Shown one piece after another: positions 37,621 to 51,800 of a stretch of 64,000 nt of DNA (within the stretch, counting starts at the first letter, position 1; each line of letters opens with the position of its first letter). The notes beneath the pieces are model-generated. The model saw only the letters and a list, made by a program, of their open reading frames with translations. It made no database searches and was not told the DNA's origin. This DNA comes from Apostichopus japonicus (Eukaryota > Echinodermata > Holothuroidea > Aspidochirotida > Stichopodidae): contig NC_092565.1 in assembly GCF_037975245.1 (NCBI RefSeq), positions 13,049,499-13,113,498 of the forward strand, written 5' to 3'. Both the position numbers and the translations under genes were made by a program.

Positions 37621-40595
37621 ACAGTGCGCCAAACCATCGCGCCACTGTATGGACTGAGATATTAGGTGGATTAACTAATACTTACAGCTCCCCGTGTAGG
37701 CACTTGCTGTAAAAAATCGGCAAAAGACGTCATCACCCTGGGTTCGAACCACGGATGCAAAAGAGAGTCTCGATCATCAGCTCGCACAGTGCGCCAAGCC
37801 ATCGCGCCACTGTATGGACTGAGATATTAGGTGGATTAACTAATACTTACAGCTCCCCGTGTAGGCACTTGCTGTAAAAGATCGGCAAAAGACGTCATCA
37901 CCCGGGGTTCGAACCACGGATGCAAAAGAGAGTCTCGATCATCAGCTCGCACAGTGCGCCAAGCCATCGCGCCACTGTATGGACTGAGATATTAGGTGGA
38001 TAAACTAATACTTACAGCTCCCCGTGTAGGCACGAGCTGTAAAAGATCGGCAAAAGACGTCATCACCCGGGGTTCGAACCACGGATGCAAAAGAGAGTCT
38101 CGATCATCAGCTCGCACAGTGCGCCAAACCATCGCGCCACTGTATGGACTGAGATATTAGGTGGATTAACTCATACTTACAGCTCCTTGTGTAGGCACGA
38201 GCTGTAAAAGATCGGCAAAAGACGTCATCACCCTGGGTTCGAACCACGGATGCAAAAGAGAGTCTCGATCATCAGCTCGCACAGTGCGCCAAACCATCGC
38301 GCCACTGTATGGACTGAGATATTAGGTGGAAAAACTAATACTTACAGCTCCCCGTGTATGCACTTGCTGTAAAAGATCGGCAAAAGACGTCATCACCCGG
38401 GGTTCGAACCACGGATGCAAAAGAGAGTCTCGATCATCAGCTCGCACAGTGCGCCAAACCATCGCGCCACTGTATGGACTGAGATATTAGGTTGATTAAC
38501 TCATACTTACAGCTCCCCGTGTAGGCACTTGCTGTAAAAGATCGGCAAAAGACGTCATCACCCGGGGTTCGAACCACGGATGCAAAAGAGAGTCTCGATC
38601 ATCAGCTCGTACAGTGCGCCAAGCCATCGCGCCACTGTATGGACTGAGATATTAGGTGGATAAACTAATACTTACAGCTCCCCGTGTAGGCACGAGCTGT
38701 AAAAGATCGGCAAAAGACGTCATCACCCGGGGTTCGAACCACGGATGCAAAAGAGAGTCTCGATCATCAGCTCGTACAGTGCGCCAAGCCATCGCGCCAC
38801 TGTATGGACTGAGATATTAGATGGATAAACTCATACTTACAGCTCCCCGTGTAGGCACGAGCTGTAAAAGATCGGCAAAAGACGTCAGCACCCGGGGTTC
38901 GAACCACGGATGCAAAAGAGATTCTCGATCATCAGCTCGTACAGTGCGCCAAGCCATCGCGCCACTGTATGGACTGAGATATTAGATGGATAAACTAATA
39001 CTTACAGCACCCCGTGTAGGCACTTGCTGCAAAAGATCGGCAAAAGACGTTATCACCCGGGGTTCGAACCACGGATGCAAAAGAGAGTCTCGATCATCAG
39101 CTCGTACAGTGCGCCAAGCCATCGCGCCACTGTATGGACTGAGATATTAAGTGGATTAACTCATACTTACAGCTCCCCGTGTAGGCACGAGCTGTAAAAG
39201 ATCGGCAAAAGACGTCATCACCCGGGGTTCGAACCACGGATGCAAAAGAGAGTCTCGATCATCAGCTCGCACAGTGCGCCAAGCCATCGCGCCACTGTAT
39301 GGACTAAGATATTAGGTGGATAAACTAATACTTACAGCTCCCCGTGTAGGCACTTGCTGTAAAAGATCGGCAAAAGACGTCATCACCCGGGGTTCGAACC
39401 ACGGATGCAAAAGAGATTCTCGATCATCAGCTCGCACAGTGCGCCAAACCATCGCGCCACTGTATGGACTGAGATATTAGGTGGATTAACTCATACTTAC
39501 AGCTCCCCGTGTAGGCACTTGCTGTAAAAGATCGGCAAAAGACGTCATCACCCTGGGTTCGAACCACGGATGCAAAAGAGAGTCTCGATCATCAGCTCGC
39601 ACAGTTCGCCAAGCCATCGCGCCACTGTATGGACTGAGATATTAGGTGGATTAACTAATACTTACAGCCCCCCGTGTAGGCACGAGCTGTAAAAGATCGG
39701 CAAAAGACGTCATCACCCGGGGTTCGAACCACGGATGCAAAAGAGAGTCTCGATCATCAGCTCGCACAGTGCGCCAAACCATCGCGCCACTGTATGGACT
39801 GAGATATTAGGTGGATTAACTAATACTTACAGCTCCCCGTGTAGGCACTTGCTGTAAAAAATCGGCAAAAGACGTCATCACCCTGGGTTCGAACCACGGA
39901 TGCAAAAGAGAGTCTCGATCATCAGCTCGCACAGTGCGCCAAGCCATCGCGCCACTGTATGGACTGAGATATTAGGTGGATTAACTAATACTTACAGCCC
40001 CCCGTGTAGGCACTTGCTGTAAAAGATCGGCAAAAGACGTCATCACCCGGGGTTCGAACCACGGATGCAAAAGAGAGTCTCGATCATCAGCTCGCACAGT
40101 GCGCCAAGCCATCGCGCCACTGTATGGACTGAGATATTAGGTGGATAAACTAATACTTACAGCTCCCCGTGTAGGCACGAGCTGTAAAAGATCGGCAAAA
40201 GACGTCATCACCCGGGGTTCGAACCACGGATGCAAAAGAGAGTCTCGATCATCAGCTCGCACAGTGCGCCAAACCATCGCGCCACTGTATGGACTGAGAT
40301 ATTAGGTGGATTAACTCATACTTACAGCTCCTTGTGTAGGCACGAGCTGTAAAAGATCGGCAAAAGACGTCATCACCCTGGGTTCGAACCACGGATGCAA
40401 AAGAGAGTCTCGATCATCAGCTCGCACAGTGCGCCAAACCATCGCGCCACTGTATGGACTGAGATATTAGGTGGAAAAACTAATACTTACAGCTCCCCGT
40501 GTAGGCACTTGCTGTAAAAGATCGGCAAAAGACGTCATCACCCGGGGTTCGAACCACGGATGCAAAAGAGAGTCTCGATCATCAGCTCGCACAGT
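36360..40595. repeat. 13-monomer higher-order repeat, 2145 bp, about 2 copies
   Basis: GACGTCAGCACCC recurs with CAGCACCC at 36741 and 38886, and TGTAAAAAATCGG followed by CCCTGGG at 37711 and 39856. Each gap is 2145, that is 13 x 165. The first copy overlaps the end of the third 19-mer, so this duplication arose from within that block. Confidence 0.9.
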
Positions 40596-43345
40596 GCGCC
40601 AAGCCATCGCGCCACTGTATGGACTGAGATATTAGGTGGATAAACTAATACTTACAGCTCCCCGTGTAGGCACGAGCTGTAAAAAATCGGCAAAAGACGT
40701 CATCACCCGGGGTTCGAACCACGGATGCAAAAGAGAGTCTCGATCATCAGCTCGTACAGTGCGCCAAGCCATCGCGCCACTGTAGGGACTGTGATATTAG
40801 GTGGATTAACTAATACTTACAGCTCCCCGTGTAGGCACTTGCTGTAAAAGATCGGCAAAAGACGTCATCACCCGGGGTTCGAACCACGGATGCAAAAGAG
40901 AGTCTCGATCATCAGCTCGTACAGTGCGCCAAGCCATCGCGCCACTGTATGGACTGAGATATTAGGTGGATAAACTAATACTTACAGCTCCCCGTGTAGG
41001 CACGAGCTGTAAAAGATCGGCAAAAGACGTCATCACCCTGGGTTCGAACCACGGATGCAAAAGAGAGTCTCGATCATCAGCTCGTACAGTGCGCCAAGCC
41101 ATTGCGCCACTGTATGGACTGAGATATTAGATGGATAAACTCATACTTACAGCTCCCCGTGTAGGCACGAGCTGTAAAAGATCGGCAAAAGACGTCAGCA
41201 CCCGGGGTTCGAACCACGGATGCAAAAGAGAGTCTCGATCATCAGCTCGTACAGTGCGCCAAGCCATCGCGCCACTGTATGGACTGAGATATTAGATGGA
41301 TAAACTAATACTTACAGCACCCCGTGTAGGCACTTGCTGCAAAAGATCGGCAAAAGACGTCATCACCCGGGGTTCGAACCACGGATGCAAAAGAGAGTCT
41401 CGATCATCAGCTCGTACAGTGCGCCAAGCCATCGCGCCACTGTATGGACTGAGATATTAGGTGGATTAACTCATACTTACAGCTCCCCGTGTAGGCACGA
41501 GCTGTAAAAGATCGGCAAAAGACGTCATCACCCGGGGTTCGAACCACGGATGCAAAAGAGAGTCTCGATCATCAGCTCGCACAGTGCGCCAAGCCATCGC
41601 GCCACTGTATGGACTAAGATATTAGTTGGATAAACTAATACTTACAGCTCCCCGTGTAGGCACTTGCTGTAAAAGATCGGCAAAAGATGTCATCACCCGG
41701 GGTTCGAACCACGGATGCAAAAGAGAGTCTCGATCATCAGCTCGCACAGTGCGCCAAACCATCGCGCCACTGTATGGACTGAGATATTAGGTTGATTAAC
41801 TCATACTTACAGCTCCTTGTGTAGGCACTTGCTGTAAAAGATCGGCAAAAGACGTCATCACCCGGGGTTCGAACCACGGATGCAAAAGAGAGTCTCGATC
41901 ATCAGCTCGCACAGTGCGCCAAGCCATCGCGCCACTGTATGGACTGAGATATTAGGTGGATAAACTAATACTTACAGCTCCCCGTGTAGGCACTTGCTGT
42001 AAAAGATCGGCAAAAGACGTCATCACCCGGGGTTCGAACCACGGATGCAAAAGAGAGTCTCGATCATCAGCTCGTACAGTGCGCCAAGCCATCGCGCCAC
42101 TGTATGGACTGAAATATTAGGTGGATTAACTAATACTTACAGCTCCCCGTGTAGGCACGAGCTGTAAAAGATCGGCAAAAGACGTCAGCACCCGGGGTTC
42201 GAACCACGGATGCAAAAGAGAGTCTCGATCATCAGCTCGTACAGTGCGCCAAGCCATCGCGCCACTGTATGGACTGAGATATTAGATGGATAAACTAATA
42301 CTTACAGCACCCCGTGTAGGCACTTGCTGCAAAAGATCGGCAAAAGACGTCATCACCCGGGGTTCGAACCACGGATGCAAAAGAGAGTCTCGATCATCAG
42401 CTCGTACAGTGCGCCAAGCCATCGCGCCACTGTATGGACTGAGATATTAGATGGATAAACTAATACTTACAGCACCCCGTGTAGGCACTTGCTGTAAAAG
42501 ATCGGCAAAAGACGTCATCACCCGGGGTTCGAACCACGGATGCAAAAGAGAGTCTCGATCATCAGCTCGTACAGTGCGCCAAGCCATCGCGCCACTGTAT
42601 GGACTGAGATATTAGGTGGATTAACTCATACTTACAGCTCCCCGTGTAGGCACGAGCTGTAAAAGATCGGCAAAAGACGTCATCACCCTGGGTTCGAACC
42701 ACGGATGCAAAAGAGAGTCTCGATCATCAGCTCGTACAGTGCGCCAAGCCATCGCGCCACTGTATGGACTGAGATATTAGGTGGATAAACTAATACTTAC
42801 AGCTCCCCGTGTAGGCACTTGCTGTAAAAGATCGGCAAAAGACGTCATCACCCGGGGTTCGAACCACGGATGCAAAAGAGAGTCTCGATCATCAGCTCGC
42901 ACAGTGCGCCAAACCATCGCGCCACTGTATGGACTGAGATATTAGGTTGATTAACTCATACTTACAGCTCCTTGTGTAGGCACTTGCTGTAAAAGATCGG
43001 CAAAAGACGTCATCACCCGGGGTTCGAACCACGGATGCAAAAGAGAGTCTCGATCATCAGCTCGTACAGTGCGCCAAACCATCGCGCCACTGTATGGACT
43101 GAGATATTAGGTGGATAAACTAATACTTACAGCTCCCCGTGTAGGCACGAGCTGTAAAAAATCGGCAAAAGACGTCATCACCCGGGGTTCGAACCACGGA
43201 TGCAAAAGAGAGTCTCGATCATCAGCTCGTACAGTGCGCCAAGCCATCGCGCCACTGTAGGGACTGTGATATTAGGTGGATTAACTAATACTTACAGCTC
43301 CCCGTGTAGGCACTTGCTGTAAAAGATCGGCAAAAGACGTCATCA

Positions 43346-43420
43346 CCCGGGGTTCGAACCACGGATGCAAAAGAGAGTCTCGATCATCAGCTCGTACAGT
43401 GCGCCAAGCCATCGCGCCAC
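43346..43420 (-). promoter_or_regulatory. Representative tRNA-like A-box/B-box block of the satellite monomer
   Basis: Shown for one monomer; the same block recurs in almost every copy. On the minus strand TGGCGCGATGGCTTGGCGC (43419-43401) resembles a tRNA A-box/D-arm, with GCGC on both sides of a GATGGCTTG loop. It is followed 59 nt later, start to start, by GGTTCGAACC (43360-43351), a perfect B-box and T-loop. Order and spacing resemble tRNA genes with a long variable arm and tRNA-derived SINE heads. No acceptor stem could be paired and the T-stem is imperfect, so this is not a functional tRNA. TTTT runs occur both between the boxes and just downstream. Transcription by RNA polymerase III is possible but unproven. 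Confidence 0.6.
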
Positions 43421-43458
43421 TGTATGGACTGAGATATTAGGTGGATAAACTAATACTC

Positions 43459-43485
43459 ACAGCTCCCCGTGTAGGCACGAGCTGT
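43459..43485. other. Hairpin within the satellite monomer (representative)
   Basis: In monomers of the CACGAG type, ACAGCTC and GAGCTGT can form a 7-bp stem around CCCGTGTAGGCAC, with an inner GTG/CAC pairing and a 4-base loop. In the CACTTG type the stem falls to 5 bp. The coordinates mark one example of the GA type. Confidence 0.55.
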
Positions 43486-46084
43486 AAAAGATCGGCAAAA
43501 GACGTCATCACCCGGGGTTCGAACCACGGATGCAAAAGAGAGTCTCGATCATCAGCTCGTACAGTGCGCCAAGCCATCGCGCCACTGTATGGACTGAAAT
43601 ATTAGGTGGATTAACTAATACTTACAGCTCCCCGTGTAGGCACGAGCTGTAAAAGATCGGCAAAAGACGTCAGCACCCGGGGTTCGAACCACGGATGCAA
43701 AAGAGAGTCTAGATCATCAGCTCGTACAGTGCGCCAAGCCATCGCGCCACTGTATGGACTGAGATATTACGTGGATAAACTAATACTTACAGCACCCCGT
43801 GTAGGCACTTGCTGCAAAAGATCGGCAAAAGACGTCATCACCCGGGGTTCGAACCACGGATGCAGAAGAGAGTCTCGATCATCAGCTCGTACAGTGCGCC
43901 AAGCCATCGCGCCACTGTATGGACTGAGATATTAGATGGATAAACTAATACTTACAGCTCCCCGTGTTGGCACGAGCTGTAAAAGATCGGCAAAAGACGT
44001 CATCACCCGGGGTTCGAACCACGGATGCAAAAGAGAGTCTCGATCATCAGCTCGTACAGTGCGCCAAGCCATCGCGCCACTGTATGGACTGAGATATTAG
44101 ATGGATAAACTAATATTTACAGCACCCCGTGTAGGCACTTGCTGTAAAAGATCGGCAAAAGACGTCATCACCCGGGGTTCGAACCACGGATGCAAAAGAC
44201 AGTCTCGATCATCAGCTCGCACAGTGAGCCAAGCGATCGCGCCACTGTATGGACTGAGACATTAGGTGGATAAACTAATACTTACAGCTCCCCGTGTATG
44301 CACTTGCTGTAAAAGATCGGCAAAAGACGTCATCACCCGGGGTTCGAACCACGGATGCAAAAGAGAGTCTCGATCATCAGCTCGTACAGTGCGCCAAGCC
44401 ATCGCGCCACTGTTTGGACTGATATATTAGGTGGATAAACTAATACTTACAGTTCCCCGTGTAGGCACGAGCTGTAAAAGATCGGCAAAAGACGTCATCA
44501 CCCGGGGTTCGAACCACGGATGCAAAAGAGAGTCTCGATCATCAGCTCGTACAGTGCGCCAAGCCATCGCGCCACTGTATGGACTGAAATATTACGTGGA
44601 TTAACTCATACTTACAGCTCCCCGTGTAGGCACTTGCTGTAAAAGATCGGCAAAAGACGTCATCACCCGGGGTTCGAACCACGGATGCAAAAGAGAGTCT
44701 CGATCATCAGCTCGTACAGTGCGCCAAGCCATCGCGCCACTGTATGGACTGAGATATTAGGTGGATAAACTAATACTTACAGCTCCCCGTGTAGGCACGA
44801 GCTGTAAAAGATCGGCAAAAGACGTCATCACCCGGGGTTCGAACCACGGATGCAAAAGAGAGTCTCGATCATCAGCTCGTACAGTGCGCCAAGCCATCGC
44901 GCCACTGTATGGACTGAGATATTAGATGGATAAACTAATACTTACAGCAACCCGTGTAGGCACGAGCTGTAAAAGATCGGCAAAAGACGTCATCACCCGG
45001 GGTTCGAACCACGGATGCAAAAGAGAGTCTCGATCATCAGCTCGCACAGTGCGCCAAGCCATCGCGCCACTGTATGGACTGAGATATTAGGTGGATAAAC
45101 TAATACTTACAGCTCCCCGTGTAGGCACTTGTTGAAAAAGATTGGCAAAAGACGTCATCACCCGGGGTTCGAACCACGGATGCAAAAGAGAGTCTCGATC
45201 ATCAGCTCGTACAGTGCGCCAAGCCATCGCGCCACTGTATGGACTGAGATATTAGGTGGATAAACTAATACTTACAGTTCCCCGTGTAGGCACGAGCTGT
45301 AAAAGATCGGCAAAAGGCGTCATCACCCGGGGTTCGAACCACGGATGCAAAAGAGAGTCTCGATCATCAGCTCGTACAGTGCGCCAAGCCATCGCGCCAC
45401 TGTATGGACTGAGATATTAGATGGATTAACTCATACTTACAGCTCCCCGTGTAGGCACTGGCTGTAAAAGATCGGCAAAAGACGTCATCACCCGGGGTTC
45501 GAACCACGGATGCAAAAGAGAGTCTCGATCATCAGCTCGTACAGTGCGCCAAGCCATCGCGCCACTGTATGGACTGAGACATTAGGTGGATAAACTAATA
45601 CTTACAGCTCCCCGTGTTGGCACGAGCTGTAAAAGATCGGCAAAAGACGTCATCACCCGGGGTTCGAACCACGGATGCAAAAGAGAGTCTCGATCATCAG
45701 CTCGTACAGTGCGCCAAGCCATCGCGCCACTGTATGGACTGAGATATTAGGTGGATTAACTAATACTTACAGCTCCCCGTGTAGGCACTTGCTGTAAAAG
45801 ATCGGCAAAAGACGTCATCACCCGGGGTTCGAACCACGGATGCAAAAGAGAGTCTCGATCATCAGCTCGTACAGTGCGCCAAGCCATCGCGCCACTGTAT
45901 GGACTGAGATATTAGGTGGATTCACTCATACTTACAGCCACCCGTGTAGGCACTTGCTGTAAAAAATCGGCAAAAGACGTCATCACCCGGGGTTCGAACC
46001 ACGGATGCAAAAGAGAGTCTCGATCATCAGCTCGCACAGTGCGCCAAGCCATTGCGCCACTGTATGGACTGATATATTAGGTGG

Positions 46085-48830
46085 ATAAACTAATACTTAC
46101 AGCTCCCCGTGTAGGCACGAGCTGTAAAAGATCGGCAAAAGACGTCATCACCCGGGGTTCGAACCACGGATGCAAAAGAGAGTCTCGATCATCAGCTCGC
46201 ACAGTGCGCCAAGCCATCGCGCCACTGTATGGACTGAGATATTAGGTGGATAAACTAATACTAACAGCTCCCCGTGTAGGCACTTGCTGTAAAAGATCGG
46301 CAAAAGACGTCATCACCCGGGGTTCGAACCACGGATGCAAAAGAGAGTCTCGATCATCAGCTCGCACAGTGCGCCAAGCCATCGCGCCACTGTATGGACT
46401 GAGATATTAGGTGGATAAACTAATACTTACAGCTCCCCGTGTAGGCACGAGCTGTAAAAGATCGGCAAAAGACGTCATCACCCGGGGTTCGAACCACGGA
46501 TGCAAAAGAGAGTCTCGATCATCAGCTCGTACAGTGCGCCAAGCCATCGCGCCACTGTATGGACTGAGATATTAGGTGGATAAACTAATACTTACAGCTC
46601 CCCGTGTAGGCACGAGCTGTAAAAAATCGGCAAAAGACGTCATCACCCGGGGTTCGAACCACGGATGCAAAAGAGAGTCTCGATCATCAACTCGCACAGT
46701 GCGCCAAGCGATCGCGCCACTGTATGGACTGTGATATTAGGTGGATAAACTAATACTTACAGCTCCCCGTGTAGGCACTTGCTGTAAAAGATCGGCAAAA
46801 GACGTCATCACCCGGGGTTCGAACCACGGATGCAAAAGAGAGTCTCGATCATCAGCTCGTACAGTGCGCCAAGCCATCGCGCCACTGTATGGACTGAGAT
46901 ATTAGGTGGATAAACTAATTCTTACAGCTCCCCGTGTAGGCATTTGCTGTAAAAGATCGGCAAAAGACGTCATCACCCGGGGTTCGAACCACGGATGCAA
47001 AAGAGAGTCTCGATCATCAGCTCGTACAGTGCGCCAAGCCATCGCGCCACTGTATGGACTGAGATATTAGGTGGATTAACTAATACTTACAGCTCCCCGT
47101 GTAGGCACTTGCTGTAAAAGATCGGCAAAAGACGTCATCACCCGGGGTTCGAACCACGGATGCAAAAGAGAGTCTCGATCATCAGCTCGCACAGTGCGCC
47201 AAGCCATCGCGCCACTGTATGGACTGAGATATTAGGTGGATAAACTAATACTTACAGCTCCCCGTGTAGGCACTTGTTGAAAAAGATTGGCAAAAGACGT
47301 CATCACCCGGGGTTCGAACCACGGATGCAAAAGAGAGTCTCGATCATCAGCTCGTACAGTGCGCCAAGCCATCGCGCCACTGTATGGACTGAGATATTAG
47401 GTGGATAAACTAATACTTACAGTTCCCCGTGTAGGCACGAGCTGTAAAAGATCGGCAAAAGACGTCATCACCCGGGGTTCGAACCACGGATGCAAAAGAG
47501 AGTCTCGATCATCAGCTCGCACAGTGCGCCAAGCCATCGCGCCACTGTATGGACTGAGATATTAGGTGGATAAACTAATACTTACAGCTCCCCGTGTAGG
47601 CACTTGCTGTAAAAGATCGGCAAAAGACGTCATCACCCGGGGTTCGAACCACGGATGCAAAAGAGAGTCTCGATCATCAGCTCGCACAGTGCGCCAAGCC
47701 ATCGCGCCACTGTATGGACTGAGATATTAGGTGGATAAACTAATACTTACAGCTCCCCGTGTAGGCACGAGCTGTAAAAGATCGGCAAAAGACGTCATCA
47801 CCCGGGGTTCGAACCACGGATGCAAAAGAGAGTCTCGATCATCAGCTCGTACAGTGCGCCAAGCCATCGCGCCACTGTATGGACTGAGATATTAGGTGGA
47901 TAAACTAATACTTACAGCTCCCCGTGTAGGCATTTGCTGTAAAAAATCGGCAAAAGACGTCATCACCCGGGGTTCGAACCACGGATGCAAAAGAGAGTCT
48001 CGATCATCAACTCGCACAGTGCGCCAAGCGATCGCGCCACTGTATGGACTGTGATATTAGGTGGATAAACTAATACTTACAGCTCCCCGTGTAGGCACTT
48101 GCTGTAAAAGATCGGCAAAAGACGTCATCACCCGGGGTTCGAACCACGGATGCAAAAGAGAGTCTCGATCATCAGCTCGTACAGTGCGCCAAGCCATCGC
48201 GCCACTGTATGGACTGAGATATTAGGTGGATAAACTAATTCTTACAGCTCCCCGTGTAGGCATTTGCTGTAAAAGATCGGCAAAAGACGTCATCACCCGG
48301 GGTTCGAACCACGGATGCAAAAGAGAGTCTCGATCATCAGCTCGTACAGTGCGCCAAGCCATCGCGCCACTGTATGGACTGAGATATTAGGTGGATTAAC
48401 TAATACTTACAGCTCCCCGTGTAGGCACTTGCTGTAAAAGATCGGCAAAAGACGTCATCACCCGGGGTTCGAACCACGGATGCAAAAGAGAGTCTCGATC
48501 ATCAGCTCGCACAGTGCGCCAAGCCATCGCGCCACTGTATGGACTGAGATATTAGGTGGATAAACTAATACTTACAGCTCCCCGTGTAGGCACTTGTTGA
48601 AAAAGATTGGCAAAAGACGTCATCACCCGGGGTTCGAACCACGGATGCAAAAGAGAGTCTCGATCATCAGCTCGTACAGTGCGCCAAGCCATCGCGCCAC
48701 TGTATGGACTGAGATATTAGGTGGATAAACTAATACTTACAGTTCCCCGTGTTGGCACGAGCTGTAAAAGATCGGCAAAAGACGTCATCACCCGGGGTTC
48801 GAACCACGGATGCAAAAGAGAGTCTCGATC
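46085..48830. repeat. 8-monomer higher-order repeat, 1320 bp, about 2.1 copies
   Basis: TAAACTAATTCTTACAG followed by GGCATTTGCTG occurs at the line ends 46920 and 48240, and CACTTGTTGAAAAAGATTGG at 47271 and 48591. All spacings are 1320 = 8 x 165. A further CACTTGTTGAAAAAGATTGG at 45126 lies 2145 bp before 47271. Confidence 0.88.
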
Positions 48831-51800
48831 ATCAGCTCGTACAGTGCGCCAAGCCATCGCGCCACTGTATGGACTGAGATATTAGGTGGATTAACTCATA
48901 CTTACAGCTCCCCGTGTAGGCACTTGCTGTAAAAGATCGGCAAAAGACGTCATCACCCGGGGTTCGAACCACGGATGCAAAAGAGAGTCTCGATCATCAG
49001 CTCGTACAGTGCGCCAAGCCATCGCGCCACTGTATGGACTGAGATATTAGGTGGATAAACTAATACTTACAGTTCCCCGTGTTGGCACGAGCTGTAAAAG
49101 ATCGGCAAAAGACGTCATCACCCGGGGTTCGAACCACGGATGCAAAAGAGAGTCTCGATCATCAGCTCGTACAGTGCGCCAAGCCATCGCGCCACTGTAT
49201 GGACTGAGATATTAGGTGGATTAACTCATACTTACAGCTCCCCGTGTAGGCACTTGCTGTAAAAGATCGGCAAAAGACGTCATCACCCGGGGTTCGAACC
49301 ACGGATGCAAAAGAGAGTCTCGATCATCAGCTCGTACAGTGCGCCAAGCCATCGCGCCACTGTATGGACTGAGACATTAGGTGGATAAACTAATACTTAC
49401 AGCTCCCCGTGTTGGCACGAGCTGTAAAAGATCGGCAAAAGACGTCATCACCCGGGGTTCGAACCACGGATGCAAAAGAGAGTCTCGATCATCAGCTCGT
49501 ACAGTGCGCCAAGCCATCGCGCCACTGTATGGACTGAGATATTAGGTGGATTAACTAATACTTACAGCTCCCCGTGTAGGCACTTGCTGTAAAAGATCGG
49601 CAAAAGACGTCATCACCCGGGGTTCGAACCACGGATGCAAAAGAGAGTCTCGATCATCAGCTCGTACAGTGCGCCAAGCCATCGCGCCACTGTATGGACT
49701 GAGATATTAGGTGGATTTACTCATACTTACAGCTCCCCGTGTAGGCACTTGCTGTAAAAGATCGGCAAAAGACGTCATCACCCGGGGTTCGAACCACGGA
49801 TGCAAAAGAGAGTCTCGATCATCAGCTCGCACAGTGCGCCAAACCATCGCGCCACTGTATGGACTGAGATATTAGGTGGATTAACTAATACTTACAGCTC
49901 CCCGTGTAGGCACGAGCTGTAAAAGATCGGCAAAAGACGTCATCACCCGGGGTTCGAACCACGGATGCAAAAGAGAGTCTCGATCATCAGCTCGTACAGT
50001 GCGCCAAACCATCGCGCCACTGTATGGACTGAGATATTAGGTGGATTAACTAATACTTACAGCTCCCCGTGTAGGCACTTGCTGTAAAAGATCGGCAAAA
50101 GACGTCATCACCCGGGGTTCGAACCACGGATGCAAAAGAGAGTCTCGATCATCAGCTCGTACAGTGCGCCAAGCCATCGCGCCACTGTATGGACTGAGAT
50201 ATTAGGTGGATTAACTAATACTTACAGCCCCCCGTGTAGGCACTTGCTGTAAAAGATCGGCAAAAGACGTCATCACCCGGGGTTCGAACCACGGATGCAA
50301 AAGAGAGTCTCGATCATCAGCTCGTACAGTGCGCCAAGCCATCGCGCCACTGTATGGACTGAGATATTAGGTGGATTCACTCATACTTACAGCTCCCCGT
50401 GTAGGCACTTGCTGTAAAAAATCGGCAAAAGACGTCATCACCCGGGGTTCGAACCACGGATGCAAAAGAGAGTCTCGATCATCAGCTCGCACAGTGCGCC
50501 AAGCCATCGCGCCACTGTATGGACTGAGATATTAGGTGGATAAACTAATACTTACAGCTCCCCGTGTAGGCACGAGCTGTAAAAGATCGGCAAAAGACGT
50601 CATCACCCGGGGTTCGAACCACGGATGCAAAAGAGAGTCTCGATCATCAGCTCGCACAGTGCGCCAAGCCATCGCGCCACTGTATGGACTGAGATATTAG
50701 GTGGATAAACTAATACTTACAGCTCCCCGTGTAGGCACTTGCTGTAAAAGATCGGCAAAAGACGTCATCACCCGGGGTTCGAACCACGGATGCAAAAGAG
50801 AGTCTCGATCATCAGCTCGCACAGAGCGCCAAGCCATCGCGCCACTGTATGGACTGAGATATTAGGTGGATAAACTAATACTTACAGCTCCCCGTGTAGG
50901 CACGAGCTGTAAAAGATCGGCAAAAGACGTCATCACCCGGGGTTCGAACCACGGATGCAAAAGAGAGTCTCGATCATCAGCTCGCACAGTGCGCCAAGCC
51001 ATCGCGCCACTGTATGGACTGAGATATTAGGTGGATAAACTAATACTTACAGCTCCCCGTGTAAGCACGAGCTGTAAAAAATCGGCAAAAGACGTCATCA
51101 CCCGGGGTTCGAACCACGGATGCAAAAGAGAGTCTCGATCATCAACTCGCACAGTGCGCCAAGCGATCGCGCCACTGTATGGACTGTGATATTAGGTGGA
51201 TAAACTAATACTTACAGCTCCCCGTGTAGGCACTTGTTGAAAAAGATCGGCAAAAGACGTCATCACCCGGGGTTCGAACCACGGATGCAAAAGAGAGTCT
51301 CGATCATCAGCTCGCACAGTGCGGCAAGCCATCGCGCCACTGTATGGACTGAGATATTAGGTGGATAAACTAATTCTTACAGCTCCCCGTGTAGGCATTT
51401 GCTGTAAAAGATCGGCAAAAGACGTCATCACCCGGGGTTCGAACCACGGATGCAAAAGAGAGTCTCGATCATCAGCTCGCACAGTGCGCCAAGCCATCGC
51501 GCCACTGTATGGACTGAGATATTAGGTGGATTAACTAATACTTACAGCTCCCCGTGTAGGCACTTGCTGTAAAAGATCGGCAAAAGACGTCATCACCCGG
51601 GGTTCGAACCACGGATGCAAAAGAGAGTCTCGATCATCAGCTCGTACAGTTCGCCAAGCCATCGCGCCACTGTATGGACTGAGATATTAGGTGGATAAAC
51701 TAATTCTTACAGCTCCCCGTGTAGGCATTTGCTGTAAAAGATCGGCAAAAGACGTCATCACCCGGGGTTCGAACCACGGATGCAAAAGAGAGTCTCGATC

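Noticed and set aside
43330-43345. CRE/ATF site (AGACGTCAT) in every monomer
   Set aside because: It differs from TGACGTCA at the first base and short palindromes like GACGTC are expected by chance in a repeated unit. Nothing links it to a promoter.
43351-43367. CENP-B box in the satellite
   Set aside because: On the minus strand TTCGAACCCCGGG has TTCG and CGGG but with a 5-base gap instead of the 7 bases of the known box, and the required central A is absent.
43346-43420. Functional tRNA genes in each monomer
   Set aside because: A- and B-box-like sequences are present, but the acceptor stem does not pair, the T-stem has mismatches, no anticodon arm could be recognised and TTTT occurs between the boxes.
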